Assembly (NCBI RefSeq): GCF_001189365.1
Contig: NZ_LFJJ01000005.1
Span: forward strand, 1 to 64,000
Origin: Candidatus Burkholderia verschuerenii
Lineage (GTDB): Bacteria; Pseudomonadota; Gammaproteobacteria; Burkholderiales; Burkholderiaceae
DNA length: 64,000 nucleotides
Direction: 5' to 3'
Part shown: positions 37,052-45,871 of the stretch, in pieces
Layout of the letters: each line of letters starts with the position of its first letter
Position numbering within the stretch: the stretch's first letter is position 1
Position numbers and translations under genes: made by a program
Notes under the pieces: generated by a model
Seen by the model: the letters and a program-made list of their open reading frames with translations, nothing else
Databases searched by the model: none
Told to the model about the DNA's origin: nothing

Positions 37052-38428
37052 ATGTTGATACAGGACAGTCACGCGCAGGGCGCGAGCGATGCCTTGCATG
37101 GCCGCACCGCGTTGGGTTCCGACAACCTCAGGGCCGTGACGCTTTCCAGCGTGCTCGGCGCCGTCATCGAGTGGTACGACTTTTTTCTCTACGGCGTGGT
37201 CGCGGGCGTCGTGCTGAACCGGCTGTATTTTCCGCAGACCGATGCCGTCGTCTCGACGATGCTCGCGTACTCGACCTTCGCGCTCGGCTTTGTCGCGCGG
37301 CCGGTGGGCGGCGTGATCTTCGGCCACTTCGGCGATCGCCTCGGCCGCAAGAAGATGCTCATGCTCACGCTGCTGCTGATGGGCGGCGCGACCGTGACGA
37401 TCGGACTCGTGCCGACGTATGCGTCGATCGGCATTGCCGCGCCCTTGCTGTTGCTGGTCTGCCGGATTGTGCAGGGAATCGGGTTGGGCGGCGAATGGGG
37501 CGGCGCGGTGCTGATGACGTACGAATCGGCGCCGGCGGACAAGCGCGGCTTTTACGCGAGCCTGTCGCAGATCGGCATGTCGCTCGGGCTGGTGCTGGCA
37601 TCGGGCGTGGTCGCCGTGTTGTCCTTCACGCTCGACGATGCCCAGTTTCTCGCGTGGGGCTGGCGGGCGGCGTTTATCGCGAGCGGCGTGCTGGTGATCG
37701 TCACGTTCTACATGCGCAAGCACGTCGCCGAAACCGACGACTTCAACAAGGCGAAGAAGACGAAGCGCGATACGCTGCCCATTGCCGACGTGTTCCGCAA
37801 GTATCCGCGCACGGTGCTGGCCTGCATGGGCGCGCGCGTGATCGACGGCGTGTTCTTCAACGTGTTCGGCGTCTTCTCGATTCACTATTTCACCGAGACG
37901 TTGCATTTTCCGCGCACGACGGCGCTGCTCGGCGTCGTGTTCGGCGCGGCGGTGATGACGTTCTTCATTCCGTTCTGGGGCCGCGTGTCGGACAAGATCG
38001 GCCAGCCGCTCGTCTACGGCATGGGCGCGTTGCTCGCGGGACTGTCAGCGTATCCGGCTTTCATGCTGATGCACGGCTCGAACGGTTCCGCGTGGCCGGT
38101 GTGGATCGCGATCATCATTCCGTTCGGCGTGTTTCACGCGGCCGTGTTCGGCACGATGTCGTCGCTGTTCTCCGAAGCGTTCGAACCCGATGTGCGCTAC
38201 AGCGGCATTTCCTTTGTCTATCAGTTCGCGGGCGTGTTCGCGGGCGGTCTGACGCCCGTGGCCGCGACCTGGCTCACCGGCATTCAGGGCGGCAAGCCCT
38301 GGTTCCTGTGCGCCTACGTGCTGGCGGCGGGAACCATCAGCGCGCTGAGCTGCGTCTGGCTTGCGCGGCATCGCAAATCGCCGCGTTGCGAGCGCCTTCG
38401 CGCGCGCGAAACGAACACGGTTCGATGA
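37052..38428 (+). CDS. MFS (metabolite:H+ symporter family) transporter, HpsU-like
   Basis: A 458-residue MHS-family MFS protein with 12 helices. Landmarks are LGAVIEWYDFFLYG in helix 1, GHFGDRLGRKKML after helix 2, QGIGLGGEWGGAVLMTYESAP, and ERLR-type basic residues at the C terminus. It lies 21 bases after the SDR gene and 19 bases before the alcohol dehydrogenase. In described DHPS clusters an MFS protein called HpsU can serve for uptake; this is its positional equivalent. The frame is intact, so import should still work. Confidence 0.83.
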   Translation: MLIQDSHAQGASDALHGRTALGSDNLRAVTLSSVLGAVIEWYDFFLYGVVAGVVLNRLYFPQTDAVVSTMLAYSTFALGFVARPVGGVIFGHFGDRLGRKKMLMLTLLLMGGATVTIGLVPTYASIGIAAPLLLLVCRIVQGIGLGGEWGGAVLMTYESAPADKRGFYASLSQIGMSLGLVLASGVVAVLSFTLDDAQFLAWGWRAAFIASGVLVIVTFYMRKHVAETDDFNKAKKTKRDTLPIADVFRKYPRTVLACMGARVIDGVFFNVFGVFSIHYFTETLHFPRTTALLGVVFGAAVMTFFIPFWGRVSDKIGQPLVYGMGALLAGLSAYPAFMLMHGSNGSAWPVWIAIIIPFGVFHAAVFGTMSSLFSEAFEPDVRYSGISFVYQFAGVFAGGLTPVAATWLTGIQGGKPWFLCAYVLAAGTISALSCVWLARHRKSPRCERLRARETNTVR

Positions 38429-38447
38429 ACCATCCGGAGACCCTCAC

Positions 38448-39458
38448 ATGAAAGCGCTCGTCTACACGCAACCCAACGAAATGCAATTGCTAGACCGGCC
38501 GGAACCCGTCGCCGGGGAAGGCGAAGTCGTGCTGAAGATCGAAGCCGTCGGCATTTGCGGCTCCGATATGCACGCGTATCACGGCCACGATCCGCGTCGC
38601 CAGCCGGGACTGGTGCTCGGGCACGAGTTCGCGGGCATCATCGCGCAAAGCCGCGACGCGCGATGGCGCGAAGGCACGCGCGTCACCGGCAATCCGCTGA
38701 TCACCTGCGGCACGTGCGAATACTGCGTGCAGGGCCGCGACAACCTCTGCGCGCATCGGACGATGGTCGGCATGACGCGTCCCGGCGCGTTCGCCGATTA
38801 CATGTCGATTCCGGCGTCGAGCCTGGTCGCGATTCCGGCGGATATGCCCGCGCACGTGGCCGCCGCCACCGAGCCCGCGGCGACGGCGCTGCACGCGGTG
38901 AATCTGATGATGCGCGCGTTGAGCCGCCCGCTGCCGGAATGCCGGACGCTGATCGTCGGCGGCGGCGCGATCGGGCTGTTTTGCGCGCTGCTGCTGAAGT
39001 CCTACGGATGCCGCGACGTGACCATTGCCGAAACGCACGCCGCCCGCCGCGCGCTCGCCGAGCACGAAGCGAAGTGCAAGACCTATAGCCCGCTGGAGCA
39101 CGACGCGGAACCGAACCGCTTCGATTGCGTGATCGATGCCGTCGGCGCGAAAGTCACGCGCAACAGCGCGCTCGCGGCGATCAAGCCGGGCGGCGTGGTG
39201 ATGCATATCGGCCTGCAGGACTGGTCGAGCGAAATCGACATGCGCAAACTGACGCTCGCCGAAATCACGCTGCTCGGCACCTACACCTACACGATGGCCG
39301 ATCTGCGCGCGACCGTCGGCGCCTTGCACGAGGGCGCGTTCGGTGCGCTGACGCGGCTCGAATATCGGCCGCTCGCGGAGGGCGCGCAAGCCTTCGCGGA
39401 TCTGCATGCGGGCCGCGCGAAGTCGAGCAAGATCCTGCTGATTCCCGAAACCGTCTGA
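38448..39458 (+). CDS. hpsP: zinc-binding alcohol dehydrogenase, HpsP-like
   Basis: A 336-residue medium-chain zinc dehydrogenase. The catalytic-zinc ligands are Cys37 (GICGSD) and His59-Glu60 (LGHEFAG). The structural-zinc cysteines are Cys87, Cys90, Cys93 and Cys101. The nucleotide-binding IVGGGAIGLFCALLLKSYG follows. L-threonine/L-idonate-type relatives exist, but operon context points to the HpsP function of oxidising one DHPS enantiomer. ATG 38448 has GGAGA upstream and follows the MFS gene directly. It is the last gene of the LacI-controlled operon and is intact. Confidence 0.78.
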   Translation: MKALVYTQPNEMQLLDRPEPVAGEGEVVLKIEAVGICGSDMHAYHGHDPRRQPGLVLGHEFAGIIAQSRDARWREGTRVTGNPLITCGTCEYCVQGRDNLCAHRTMVGMTRPGAFADYMSIPASSLVAIPADMPAHVAAATEPAATALHAVNLMMRALSRPLPECRTLIVGGGAIGLFCALLLKSYGCRDVTIAETHAARRALAEHEAKCKTYSPLEHDAEPNRFDCVIDAVGAKVTRNSALAAIKPGGVVMHIGLQDWSSEIDMRKLTLAEITLLGTYTYTMADLRATVGALHEGAFGALTRLEYRPLAEGAQAFADLHAGRAKSSKILLIPETV

Positions 39459-39557
39459 GCAAATCACACGCCGGGCGCCGCTCATTCTTTTCTAACTGTC
39501 GATCCCTACACTCCGTTTCCGCGTCAACGAGAAATAAAAAGCGAGAGAGGTAGGGAA

Positions 39558-39899
39558 ATGAACACGAACATGGTTTTTCGTCGGCTGTCGATGCCGGCAC
39601 TGGCCGCAGCGTGCGCCACGGCGATGTTTTCCGTGCACGCACGCCCTGCAGCGGCCGAAGAAGGATTCGAGGACAAAACGGCGGGCTATCATCAATGCGT
39701 GATTGCCGCGATGCGCGGCACGCGCCGCGTCGCCGCCGTCCAGATGATGGAGAACGGCTGCCAGAAGGTCTGGTATGAAGGAAGCATGATGCGCGAGGCA
39801 GACAAGCAGGCCTACGTCTGCCTGCTTCGCTCGCTTCCCGGCGTCGATAACGACTATGCCGCCCAGCTGGTCTATTCGTCCTGCGCGAATCAACGATAA
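39558..39899 (+). CDS. small secreted four-cysteine protein
   Basis: A 113-residue protein with a signal peptide (about 1-33, ending HARPAAA-E). The mature part has exactly four Cys at 47, 68, 88 and 109, spaced 21, 20 and 21 residues apart. Motifs are YHQCVIAAM, ENGCQKVWY, YVCLLRSL and YSSCANQR. It resembles the small VF_A0006-type four-cysteine family of unknown function, from memory of the pattern only. GAGAGAGGTAGGG precedes the start. It stands between the DHPS operon and a VOC-like gene, with no obvious functional link. Confidence 0.7.
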   Translation: MNTNMVFRRLSMPALAAACATAMFSVHARPAAAEEGFEDKTAGYHQCVIAAMRGTRRVAAVQMMENGCQKVWYEGSMMREADKQAYVCLLRSLPGVDNDYAAQLVYSSCANQR

Positions 39900-39915
39900 C
39901 CGAGGAGCCGCCAGC

Positions 39916-40308
39916 ATGCGACGAGAAGGCGTGAGCTACACCCTGCATCACATCGGCATTCCCACCGACGCGGCGCGGCCCGGCGAACGTTATGCCGCGA
40001 GCGTCGACATGTACACGTCCGACGATCTCACCGGGCCGCTGCCGATTCAATGGCATCGCTTCGGGCCGGACTGCACGCTGGCCGAGCCGATGCGCAGCCA
40101 GCCGCATATCGCCTACAAGGTCGACAACCTCGCGGCGGCGATCGAAGGTCATCGCGTGATTCTCGGTCCCTACGAGCCGCTCGACGATTTTCGCGTCGCG
40201 GTCATCGATAACGCCGGCATGCCGATCGAGTTCATCGAAACGACGCTGACCGATGCGGAAATCTGGAACCGCGCGGGAAATGCCGCGAAGGCGCAGCTTT
40301 ATCGCTGA
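39916..40308 (+). CDS. small VOC-like protein of unknown function
   Basis: A 130-residue protein starting at 39916 after GAGGAGCC. The pattern LHHIGIPT at the N terminus, a central HIAYKVDNLAAAIEG and VAVIDNAGMPIEFIE near the end fits half of a glyoxalase/bleomycin-resistance (VOC) fold, with His, Glu and possibly another acid available for a metal. It would bind or isomerise a small metabolite. It overlaps nothing and is 16 bases after the four-cysteine gene, so the two may be co-transcribed. I cannot assign a reaction. Confidence 0.65.
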   Translation: MRREGVSYTLHHIGIPTDAARPGERYAASVDMYTSDDLTGPLPIQWHRFGPDCTLAEPMRSQPHIAYKVDNLAAAIEGHRVILGPYEPLDDFRVAVIDNAGMPIEFIETTLTDAEIWNRAGNAAKAQLYR

Positions 40309-40477
40309 TCCTCCCGCGACGCCGGCAGAAAGAACGTCCTATCCTTACCGCGCAAAAGGTGCGACATTTGCCGCAACAGCGTCGGCTATGGCCGGCGATA
40401 TTCGATCGACATCCACTCCGGGCGATGCGGCGACATTGTCCGCGTCGGCGTGCCGGGAATCACACGGTCAGCACACC

Positions 40478-41806
40478 ATGCTCAGGCTAGATGAGGTCAC
40501 CAATAGCGAAGGTTTCCCCGAACGATGCGACGTCGCGGTGATCGGCGGCGGCATTGTCGGCGTCAGCACCGCGTATGAACTGGCGGGGCGCGGAGTGTCG
40601 GTGGTGCTGCTGGAGAAGGGCGTCATCGGCGGCGAGCAGTCGGGTCGCAACTGGGGCTGGGTGCGCCAGCAGAACCGCGATCTCTACGAATTGCCGCTCG
40701 CGATGCAGAGCCTCAGGCGCTGGGGCGAACTCAGCGAGGAACTCGGCGAGGACATTGGTTTTCGCAAGTCCGGCATTCTGTACGGCACGGAAAATCAGGC
40801 CGATGTCGCGCAGTGGGAATCGTGGCTCGCCCGCGCGCGCGAAGTCGGTTTCAACAGCGAGATTCTGAGCGCGCGCGAACTGGCGTCGCGCATTCCGTCG
40901 GGGCGCGCGAAATGGGCGGGCGGCCTGTGGTCGGTCACCGATGGCCGCGCGGAACCGTCGAAGGCGGCGCCCGCCATCGCGCGCGGCGCGCAACGGCTCG
41001 GCGCGAAGGTGTATCAGAACTGCGCGGTGCGCGGCCTCGATATAGGCGCGGGCCGCGTCTCCGGCATCTGGACCGAGCGCGGCAGGCTCGCGGCCGATAC
41101 CGTCGTGCTCGCGGGCGGCGCGTGGAGCGCGCTGTTCTGCCAGCGTCACGGCATCGATCTGCCCGCCATCAACGTGATGGGCACGGCCTTGCGCACGGCG
41201 GAAGCGCCGGGTGTCATCGAAGGCTGTTTTTCAGGGCCGAATTTCGCGCTGCGGCGCAGGCTCGACGGCGGCTATACGATCGCCGTGCCGGGTTACGGAC
41301 GCGTCGAACTCGCGCCGCAAAACCTGCGGCATTCGGTGAAGTTCCGCACCATGTTCCGCAGCAAGCTCAAGAAGAAACTGAAGATCCGCGTCGGCGCGAG
41401 CTTTTTTCAGGGGCCGGAAGCGAGCGCGAGCTGGAACGACGGTGATATCACGCCGTTCGAAAAGACTCGCGTGCTCGATCCGCGTCCCGATGTGGAATGG
41501 CTCGAACGATCGCTGCACAACGTCGCGAGCGTATTTCCCGAACTGTCGGGCTTGCGGATCGCGCACGCGTGGGCCGGCGCGATCGATACGATGCCCGATC
41601 TCGTCCCCGTCATCTCGAAGGTCGATGCGAAGCCGGGCCTCGTGATCGCATCCGGTTTCAGCGGACACGGCTTCGGTCTGGGCCCGGGCGCGGGCATGCT
41701 GGTGAGCCGTCTGGTGATGGAAGAAGTGCCGCAATTCGATACCGGTCCGTATCGGCTGAACCGGTTCAGCGATGGCACGCGGTTGCATAGTCCGGAGATG
41801 ATGTGA
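40478..41806 (+). CDS. FAD-dependent oxidoreductase, DadA/glycine-oxidase family
   Basis: A 442-residue D-amino-acid-oxidase-fold flavoprotein. The FAD-binding CDVAVIGGGIVGVSTAYELAGRGVSVVLLEKG is at about 17-48, SGRNWGWVRQQNRD follows, and the C-terminal GFSGHGFGLGPGAGMLVSRLV closes the flavin site. ATG 40478 is chosen because homology begins 16 residues later. A 169-bp gap precedes it. Likely reactions are oxidative deamination or demethylation of an amino acid or N-alkyl amine. It is convergent with the cupin gene of the next operon. The frame is intact. Confidence 0.83.
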   Translation: MLRLDEVTNSEGFPERCDVAVIGGGIVGVSTAYELAGRGVSVVLLEKGVIGGEQSGRNWGWVRQQNRDLYELPLAMQSLRRWGELSEELGEDIGFRKSGILYGTENQADVAQWESWLARAREVGFNSEILSARELASRIPSGRAKWAGGLWSVTDGRAEPSKAAPAIARGAQRLGAKVYQNCAVRGLDIGAGRVSGIWTERGRLAADTVVLAGGAWSALFCQRHGIDLPAINVMGTALRTAEAPGVIEGCFSGPNFALRRRLDGGYTIAVPGYGRVELAPQNLRHSVKFRTMFRSKLKKKLKIRVGASFFQGPEASASWNDGDITPFEKTRVLDPRPDVEWLERSLHNVASVFPELSGLRIAHAWAGAIDTMPDLVPVISKVDAKPGLVIASGFSGHGFGLGPGAGMLVSRLVMEEVPQFDTGPYRLNRFSDGTRLHSPEMM

Positions 41807-41827
41807 GGCGGCGAGCGATGCGCCGCG

Positions 41828-42172
41828 TCAGAAGATCACATAAATCTTGCGCATCGTCTCAACCACTTCCCAAAGCCCTTCCGTCTGCGCTTCAAAAAAC
41901 AGCGTATCGCCGCTGCGAAAGTGGATGGTGTCTTCGCCGTCAGGCGTGAAAATCCCCGCGCCCGCGATGAAATGCATCACTTCGGCCTGCTTCACCGAGC
42001 GCCGATACGCGCCGGGCGAGCATTCGAACACGCCGGTATCGATCGCCTCGAGGCCGGGAATCACCATCTGGCGGCCGCTCACGCGCACGGGGTCCGTGCC
42101 GGGCAGGGCGGCCGTGCCCCAGTCTTCGAGTCCTTCGAGTTCGACGGCCTGTTTGATCTGCTGAACTTTCAC
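41828..42172 (-). CDS. cupin domain protein (DUF861/EutQ-like)
   Basis: A 114-residue single-domain cupin. GTG 42172 is chosen as start because AGGAA lies at a normal distance and MKVQQIKQ begins the homology. The two cupin motifs appear as SVKQAEVMHFIAGAGIFTPDGEDTI and IHFRSGDTLFFEA, followed by EVVETMRKIYVIF. Such small cupins stabilise or isomerise substrates, or act as enzymes of unknown specificity. It is the last gene of a four-gene minus-strand operon (GNAT, GhrA-like, aspartoacylase-like, cupin). The frame is intact. Confidence 0.78.
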   Translation of the reverse strand: MKVQQIKQAVELEGLEDWGTAALPGTDPVRVSGRQMVIPGLEAIDTGVFECSPGAYRRSVKQAEVMHFIAGAGIFTPDGEDTIHFRSGDTLFFEAQTEGLWEVVETMRKIYVIF

Positions 42173-42186
42173 GTCGTGGCTTCCTG

Positions 42187-43187
42187 TTAGCGTGATTTGC
42201 GTGGAGTGAGATCGATGCGTCGTTCGATGCGGCCGAGCCGCACCACGGTCACGCCGGGGCGCAACTGGCGCAGCGACGGCATCACGAGCATGCAGTCGTC
42301 GTAGGTCGTGGTGACCGCGACGCCATCGTTCCATCCGATCACCGCGCCCGCGCGATCGAACACTTCGAGCCCCGTATAAGCGCCCGCGAAACGAAAGTCC
42401 ATGCTCTTCGCGACGACCGGTTGCGTCACGCTGACCACGCGCATTTCATCGGGCAGCGGCCGGAGCCAATCGGCGGGCAGATCGCTTGCGTCGACGATAC
42501 CCGCGAGCAGCAGAAAGCGCGCCGTGCTGTCGCGCGCGACGTCGACCGCGCGCGCTTCCCAGTGTTGCCCGCATTCGATCAGCAACGCGTTCTTCGGGCT
42601 GGCCGCATCGCCGAAACCCTCGTAGTCGCGCATGCGGCGGCCTTCGGGATGGCCTTCGTCGCGAATCACCGTCGCGGGCGTGCCGAGTTGCACGGCGAGT
42701 TCCGCGCCTTTGTCGAGCGGACCGGCGACGATCAGCGGCAGGCTCTTTTCATGCATCGAATGCAGATCGAGGAGCAGACCGACCGTGTCGATGACCGGGC
42801 GCATCGCGCGGGCGCGATCGAGTTCCGACGAACGCGTGGCGGTGTCGTACGCGTGGCGGTGTCGTCGAGCTTCGCGGCGGTCCACACGCGGTTGAAGTCC
42901 TGATCGACGAAACGCGCGCGATCCGGCATCGCCGCATCGAAGCGTGCGTAGGCATCGACATTGGCGAACGACAGCGTCAGCGTGCTGCGTTTCGGGCGCA
43001 GCTTCGCGCGCAGCAAGGCATCGACGACGATCGCGCCGCACACTTCGTTGCCGTGCGTGAGCGCGTTGATCATGACGTGCGGCCCGGCCACGCCGGAATC
43101 GAACGTATGCACATACGCGATGCCCGTATTGTCCTGCGCGTGCGCGCCGATATCGGGAAACTCGACTTCGATGGGATAGTTATCCAT
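42187..43187 (-). pseudogene. succinylglutamate desuccinylase/aspartoacylase family protein, disrupted by a 17-bp tandem duplication
   Basis: A zinc carboxypeptidase-like deacylase (AstE/AspA fold), about 328 residues if repaired. The zinc site starts at His45-x-x-Glu48 (THGNEVCGA); FVDQDFNRVW and LLLDLHSMHE are typical. The frame breaks at 42832-42865, where a 17-bp unit is present twice. Removing one copy restores KLDDTATRSSELDRARAMRP. It would hydrolyse an N-acyl amino acid. Position 2-3 in an operon with a GNAT acetyltransferase suggests an acyl-amino-acid cycle. The duplication cannot be a simple homopolymer error. Confidence 0.87.
42832..42865. repeat. 17-bp tandem duplication within the aspartoacylase-like gene
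   Basis: ACGCGTGGCGGTGTCGT occurs at 42832-42848 and again, identical, at 42849-42865. Seventeen is not a multiple of three, so it shifts the frame. Deleting either copy gives a continuous family-like protein. Confidence 0.95.
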
Positions 43188-43196
43188 AAGGTTTCC

Positions 43197-44120
43197 TTAA
43201 TAACAACGCGCCCGATCGATCTCGCCGATCATCCGTTCGCCCGCGCGATGACGGCGCAAGTTGTCGAGCAGTGCATCGACGGCCGTTTCGGGACGCGTCG
43301 CGCTCGCGATATGCGGCGTGATGCGTACACGCGGCTGTGTCCACAAAGGATGATCGGCGGGCAGCGGTTCGGGATCGGTGACATCGAGCACGGCGCTGTG
43401 GATATGGCCGCGTTCGAGCGCGTCGAGCAGATCGGCACTGACAAGTTGCGGCCCGCGTCCGACATGCACGAGCGATGCGCCCGCCGGGAGCTTCGCGAAT
43501 ACGCGCTTATCGAGCATCCCGCGCGTGGCGTCGGTGAGCGGCAGCAGGCACACGAGCACATCGGTGCGCGCGAGAAAGGCATCGAACGATGCTTCGCCCG
43601 CAAAGCACGCGACGCCTTCTATCTCGCGCGTCGAACGGCTCCATCCCGCGCAATCGAAACAGAATAGCCGCAGTCGTTCGAGCACCGCCGTGCCGAGCAT
43701 GCCCAGCCCGAGCACGCCGATGCGGCGCGACACGGCCGGACGCAACGGCATCGCGCGCCAGGTGCGCGTCCGCTGCTGCAACGCGTAGTCGAACAGATCG
43801 CGATGAATGGCGAGCACGGCTTCGGTCATATATTCGACCATGCCATCGACGATGCCCGGTTCGATCATCCGCACCACCGGCAAATGCGCGGGAATGCGCG
43901 CGAGATCGAGTTGATCGACGCCCGCGCCGACGGAAAACATCACTTCGAGATTCGGCAGCGTGGCGGCGAGATCGCCGGGTTGCCACGCGACGAGATAGCG
44001 GATCGCGTCCGCGTCGCCGATATCCGGCCAGATGCGAAAGGGCAGCTCCGGCGCGAGCGCGGCGAAGCGTTCGGCCCACACGGCGCCGCGCACCGGATCG
44101 GCTTTATAAAGAACCGTCAT
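43197..44120 (-). CDS. D-2-hydroxyacid dehydrogenase (GhrA-like)
   Basis: A 307-residue NAD(P)-dependent 2-hydroxyacid dehydrogenase resembling glyoxylate/hydroxypyruvate reductase A. The Rossmann motif is GVLGLGMLG. The active site has Arg in VHVGRGPQLV, Glu in DVTDPEPLP and His in RITPHIAS. ATG 44120 overlaps nothing and lies 4 bases after the GNAT stop. In LFCFDCAGWS a Cys stands where relatives usually have Gly, a minor oddity. It would reduce glyoxylate, hydroxypyruvate or a related keto acid released by the operon's substrate. The frame is intact. Confidence 0.85.
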   Translation of the reverse strand: MTVLYKADPVRGAVWAERFAALAPELPFRIWPDIGDADAIRYLVAWQPGDLAATLPNLEVMFSVGAGVDQLDLARIPAHLPVVRMIEPGIVDGMVEYMTEAVLAIHRDLFDYALQQRTRTWRAMPLRPAVSRRIGVLGLGMLGTAVLERLRLFCFDCAGWSRSTREIEGVACFAGEASFDAFLARTDVLVCLLPLTDATRGMLDKRVFAKLPAGASLVHVGRGPQLVSADLLDALERGHIHSAVLDVTDPEPLPADHPLWTQPRVRITPHIASATRPETAVDALLDNLRRHRAGERMIGEIDRARCY

Positions 44121-44124
44121 GATG

Positions 44125-45006
44125 TCAGGCCATCGCCTGATTGATGATGCCGAACGCGCGATATGTCGCATCTGGCGGGCCGCCGTGTTCGCTCGCGGGC
44201 GCGTTGCGCACCATCTTCACGACCGAACTGACATGCTTCAGGCCGACGCTCGCGAGCCAGTCGTTGATGCCGGTGCCCGCGGGCACATCCATGCGCACGA
44301 ATGCGCCCGCGTGCTGCGCCAGCCAATGCGTGATCAGCGATTTCGCGCGAATCGCATCGGTGGCGACGACCGGGCCGATCACCTGTCCGCGTCCGAAGCG
44401 CCGCAGCAGCGAGAAGCCGACGATGGCGCCATCGCGTTCGAGCACGATGCCTTGCGCGTGCGCCGATTCGAGCAGCGCGGGAATCGTCGCGCTGCGATCG
44501 AAGCCGCTCGCCCGCGATGCGAGTTCGACGACCGTCGCGAGATCGTCGCGCGTCATCGCGCGCAGGCGTTCACCTTCGGGCGGCGCGATCGCCGCGACAT
44601 CGCCGATCGGTCCCTGATGTTGATCGATCGATCCGCATTCCGCGAAGCCGAGCTTCTCGTAGAGCGGCTTGCCCGCTTCGGTCGCGTGCAGAAAGGTGAT
44701 GCGTCCGCCGAGTTCCTCGAGCACGAGTTCCATCAGCTTGCGTCCGATGCCGCGGCCCTGTTGTTCCGACGACACGATCACGAGTCCGAGCGTGCCGCGA
44801 TCCGCGCCGAACTTCCAGCACAGCGCGGTGCCGATCACGACGCCCGCGTCTTCCGCGACGAAGCCGGTCCCGGCGTCGAACATCTCACGCCAGTCTTCCG
44901 CGCGATGCGGCCACTGCACGGCCACGGACAAGCCGTGCGCGGCGGGAATATCGTCGGCGGTAAAGGCGCGATAGCGCGGCGCGGCGCTGACACGCGAGTC
45001 TGACAC
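44125..45006 (-). CDS. GNAT family N-acetyltransferase with two GNAT-like domains
   Basis: A 293-residue protein starting at GTG 45006 after GGAGA. The first GNAT domain has the acetyl-CoA loop EQQGRGIGRKLME; the second, degenerate half contains AQGIVLERDGAIVGFSLLRRFGRGQVIGPVVA. It is the first gene of the minus-strand operon and divergent from the XRE regulator, with the TTCA-N6-TGA motif between them. Acetylation of an amine or amino acid is expected; together with the aspartoacylase-like protein this may form an acetylation/deacetylation pair. The frame is intact. Confidence 0.82.
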   Translation of the reverse strand: MSDSRVSAAPRYRAFTADDIPAAHGLSVAVQWPHRAEDWREMFDAGTGFVAEDAGVVIGTALCWKFGADRGTLGLVIVSSEQQGRGIGRKLMELVLEELGGRITFLHATEAGKPLYEKLGFAECGSIDQHQGPIGDVAAIAPPEGERLRAMTRDDLATVVELASRASGFDRSATIPALLESAHAQGIVLERDGAIVGFSLLRRFGRGQVIGPVVATDAIRAKSLITHWLAQHAGAFVRMDVPAGTGINDWLASVGLKHVSSVVKMVRNAPASEHGGPPDATYRAFGIINQAMA

Positions 45007-45159
45007 TGCGTTCTCCTGCGGGCGGCATAGTGAGATTCGACTCTCCCACGCGGCCCCGTTCGGTTGATAGGACGATCTTCCTGCGTTGGCCACACGCAAA
45101 CCTTCGACACGCTCGCTAACCCGAGTTTTCAAAATCGAAGTTCAGCGAAAGCGATTTTA

Positions 45160-45173
45160 TTCAATATAATGAG
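45160..45173. promoter_or_regulatory. operator-like motif TTCAATATAATGAG
   Basis: TTCAATATAATGAG matches TTCACTATAATGAA at 46099-46112 at 12 of 14 positions. It lies between the divergent GNAT operon and the XRE regulator and contains TATAAT. A flanking 7-bp inverted repeat AAAATCG/CGATTTT (45131-45137, 45152-45158) is another candidate site. Confidence 0.55.
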
Positions 45174-45256
45174 CAAACTCGCGCGATTCTTCAATGCCGC
45201 TCTCGCGTGCGGCGGTCGCGCCCGCATCGTCATCGGCGTCATCGGATAGAAACCAC

Positions 45257-45871
45257 ATGCAGCGCACAACACTCAACAAGCGGGGCACGCCCGAACTCAG
45301 TCATGCCGATGTCGGCGCGCGGCTGAAGGCGCTGCGCATCGCGCACGGCCTGTCGGTCAACGAACTGGCGATGCGCGCCGGCGTGTCCGTCGGCACCGTC
45401 AGCCAGGTGGAGCGCAACAAGGCGAATCCTTCGGTGCGTATCCTCGAAAAGTTGCGGCAGGCGCTCGAAGTGCCGCTGAGCGCGCTGCTCGAAGACGACG
45501 ACGCGGTGTCCGATCCCGTCGCAGGCGATTTCGTGCGCCGCGCCGCCGAACGTCCGCTGTTCGAAGTCGGCAAGAACGGCATGCAGAAGGAACTGCTGTC
45601 GCCGCACGGCGATCACGATCTGCAGATGATGGTCATCATGCTGCCCGCCGGTTCCGGTTCCGAAGAAGTGCTGGTCGGCATCGGCGAAAAAGCGGGGCTC
45701 GTGCTGGAAGGATTGGTCGTGCTGAATGTCGGCGACCGGCGCTGTGAACTGCGCGCGGGCGACAGCTTCCAGTTCAAGAGCACCGTGCCGCATAGCGTGC
45801 GCAATGAAAGCCGAAAAGCCGCGCGTCTGCTGTGGATCATGAACACGCAGCCGCCCGTCATTCACCTCTGA
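45257..45871 (+). CDS. XRE-cupin transcriptional regulator (PuuR-like)
   Basis: A 204-residue regulator with an N-terminal XRE helix-turn-helix (ADVGARLKALRIAHGLSVNELAMRAGVSVGTVSQVERNKANPSVRILEKLRQALE, about 16-71) and a C-terminal cupin domain (LRAGDSFQFKSTVPHSVRN). PuuR and related repressors of polyamine or amino-acid catabolism have this layout. ATG 45257 gives the usual N-terminal length. It lies between two operons that both carry the TTCA-N6-TGA motif, so it probably controls both. The effector is unknown. The frame is intact. Confidence 0.85.
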   Translation: MQRTTLNKRGTPELSHADVGARLKALRIAHGLSVNELAMRAGVSVGTVSQVERNKANPSVRILEKLRQALEVPLSALLEDDDAVSDPVAGDFVRRAAERPLFEVGKNGMQKELLSPHGDHDLQMMVIMLPAGSGSEEVLVGIGEKAGLVLEGLVVLNVGDRRCELRAGDSFQFKSTVPHSVRNESRKAARLLWIMNTQPPVIHL

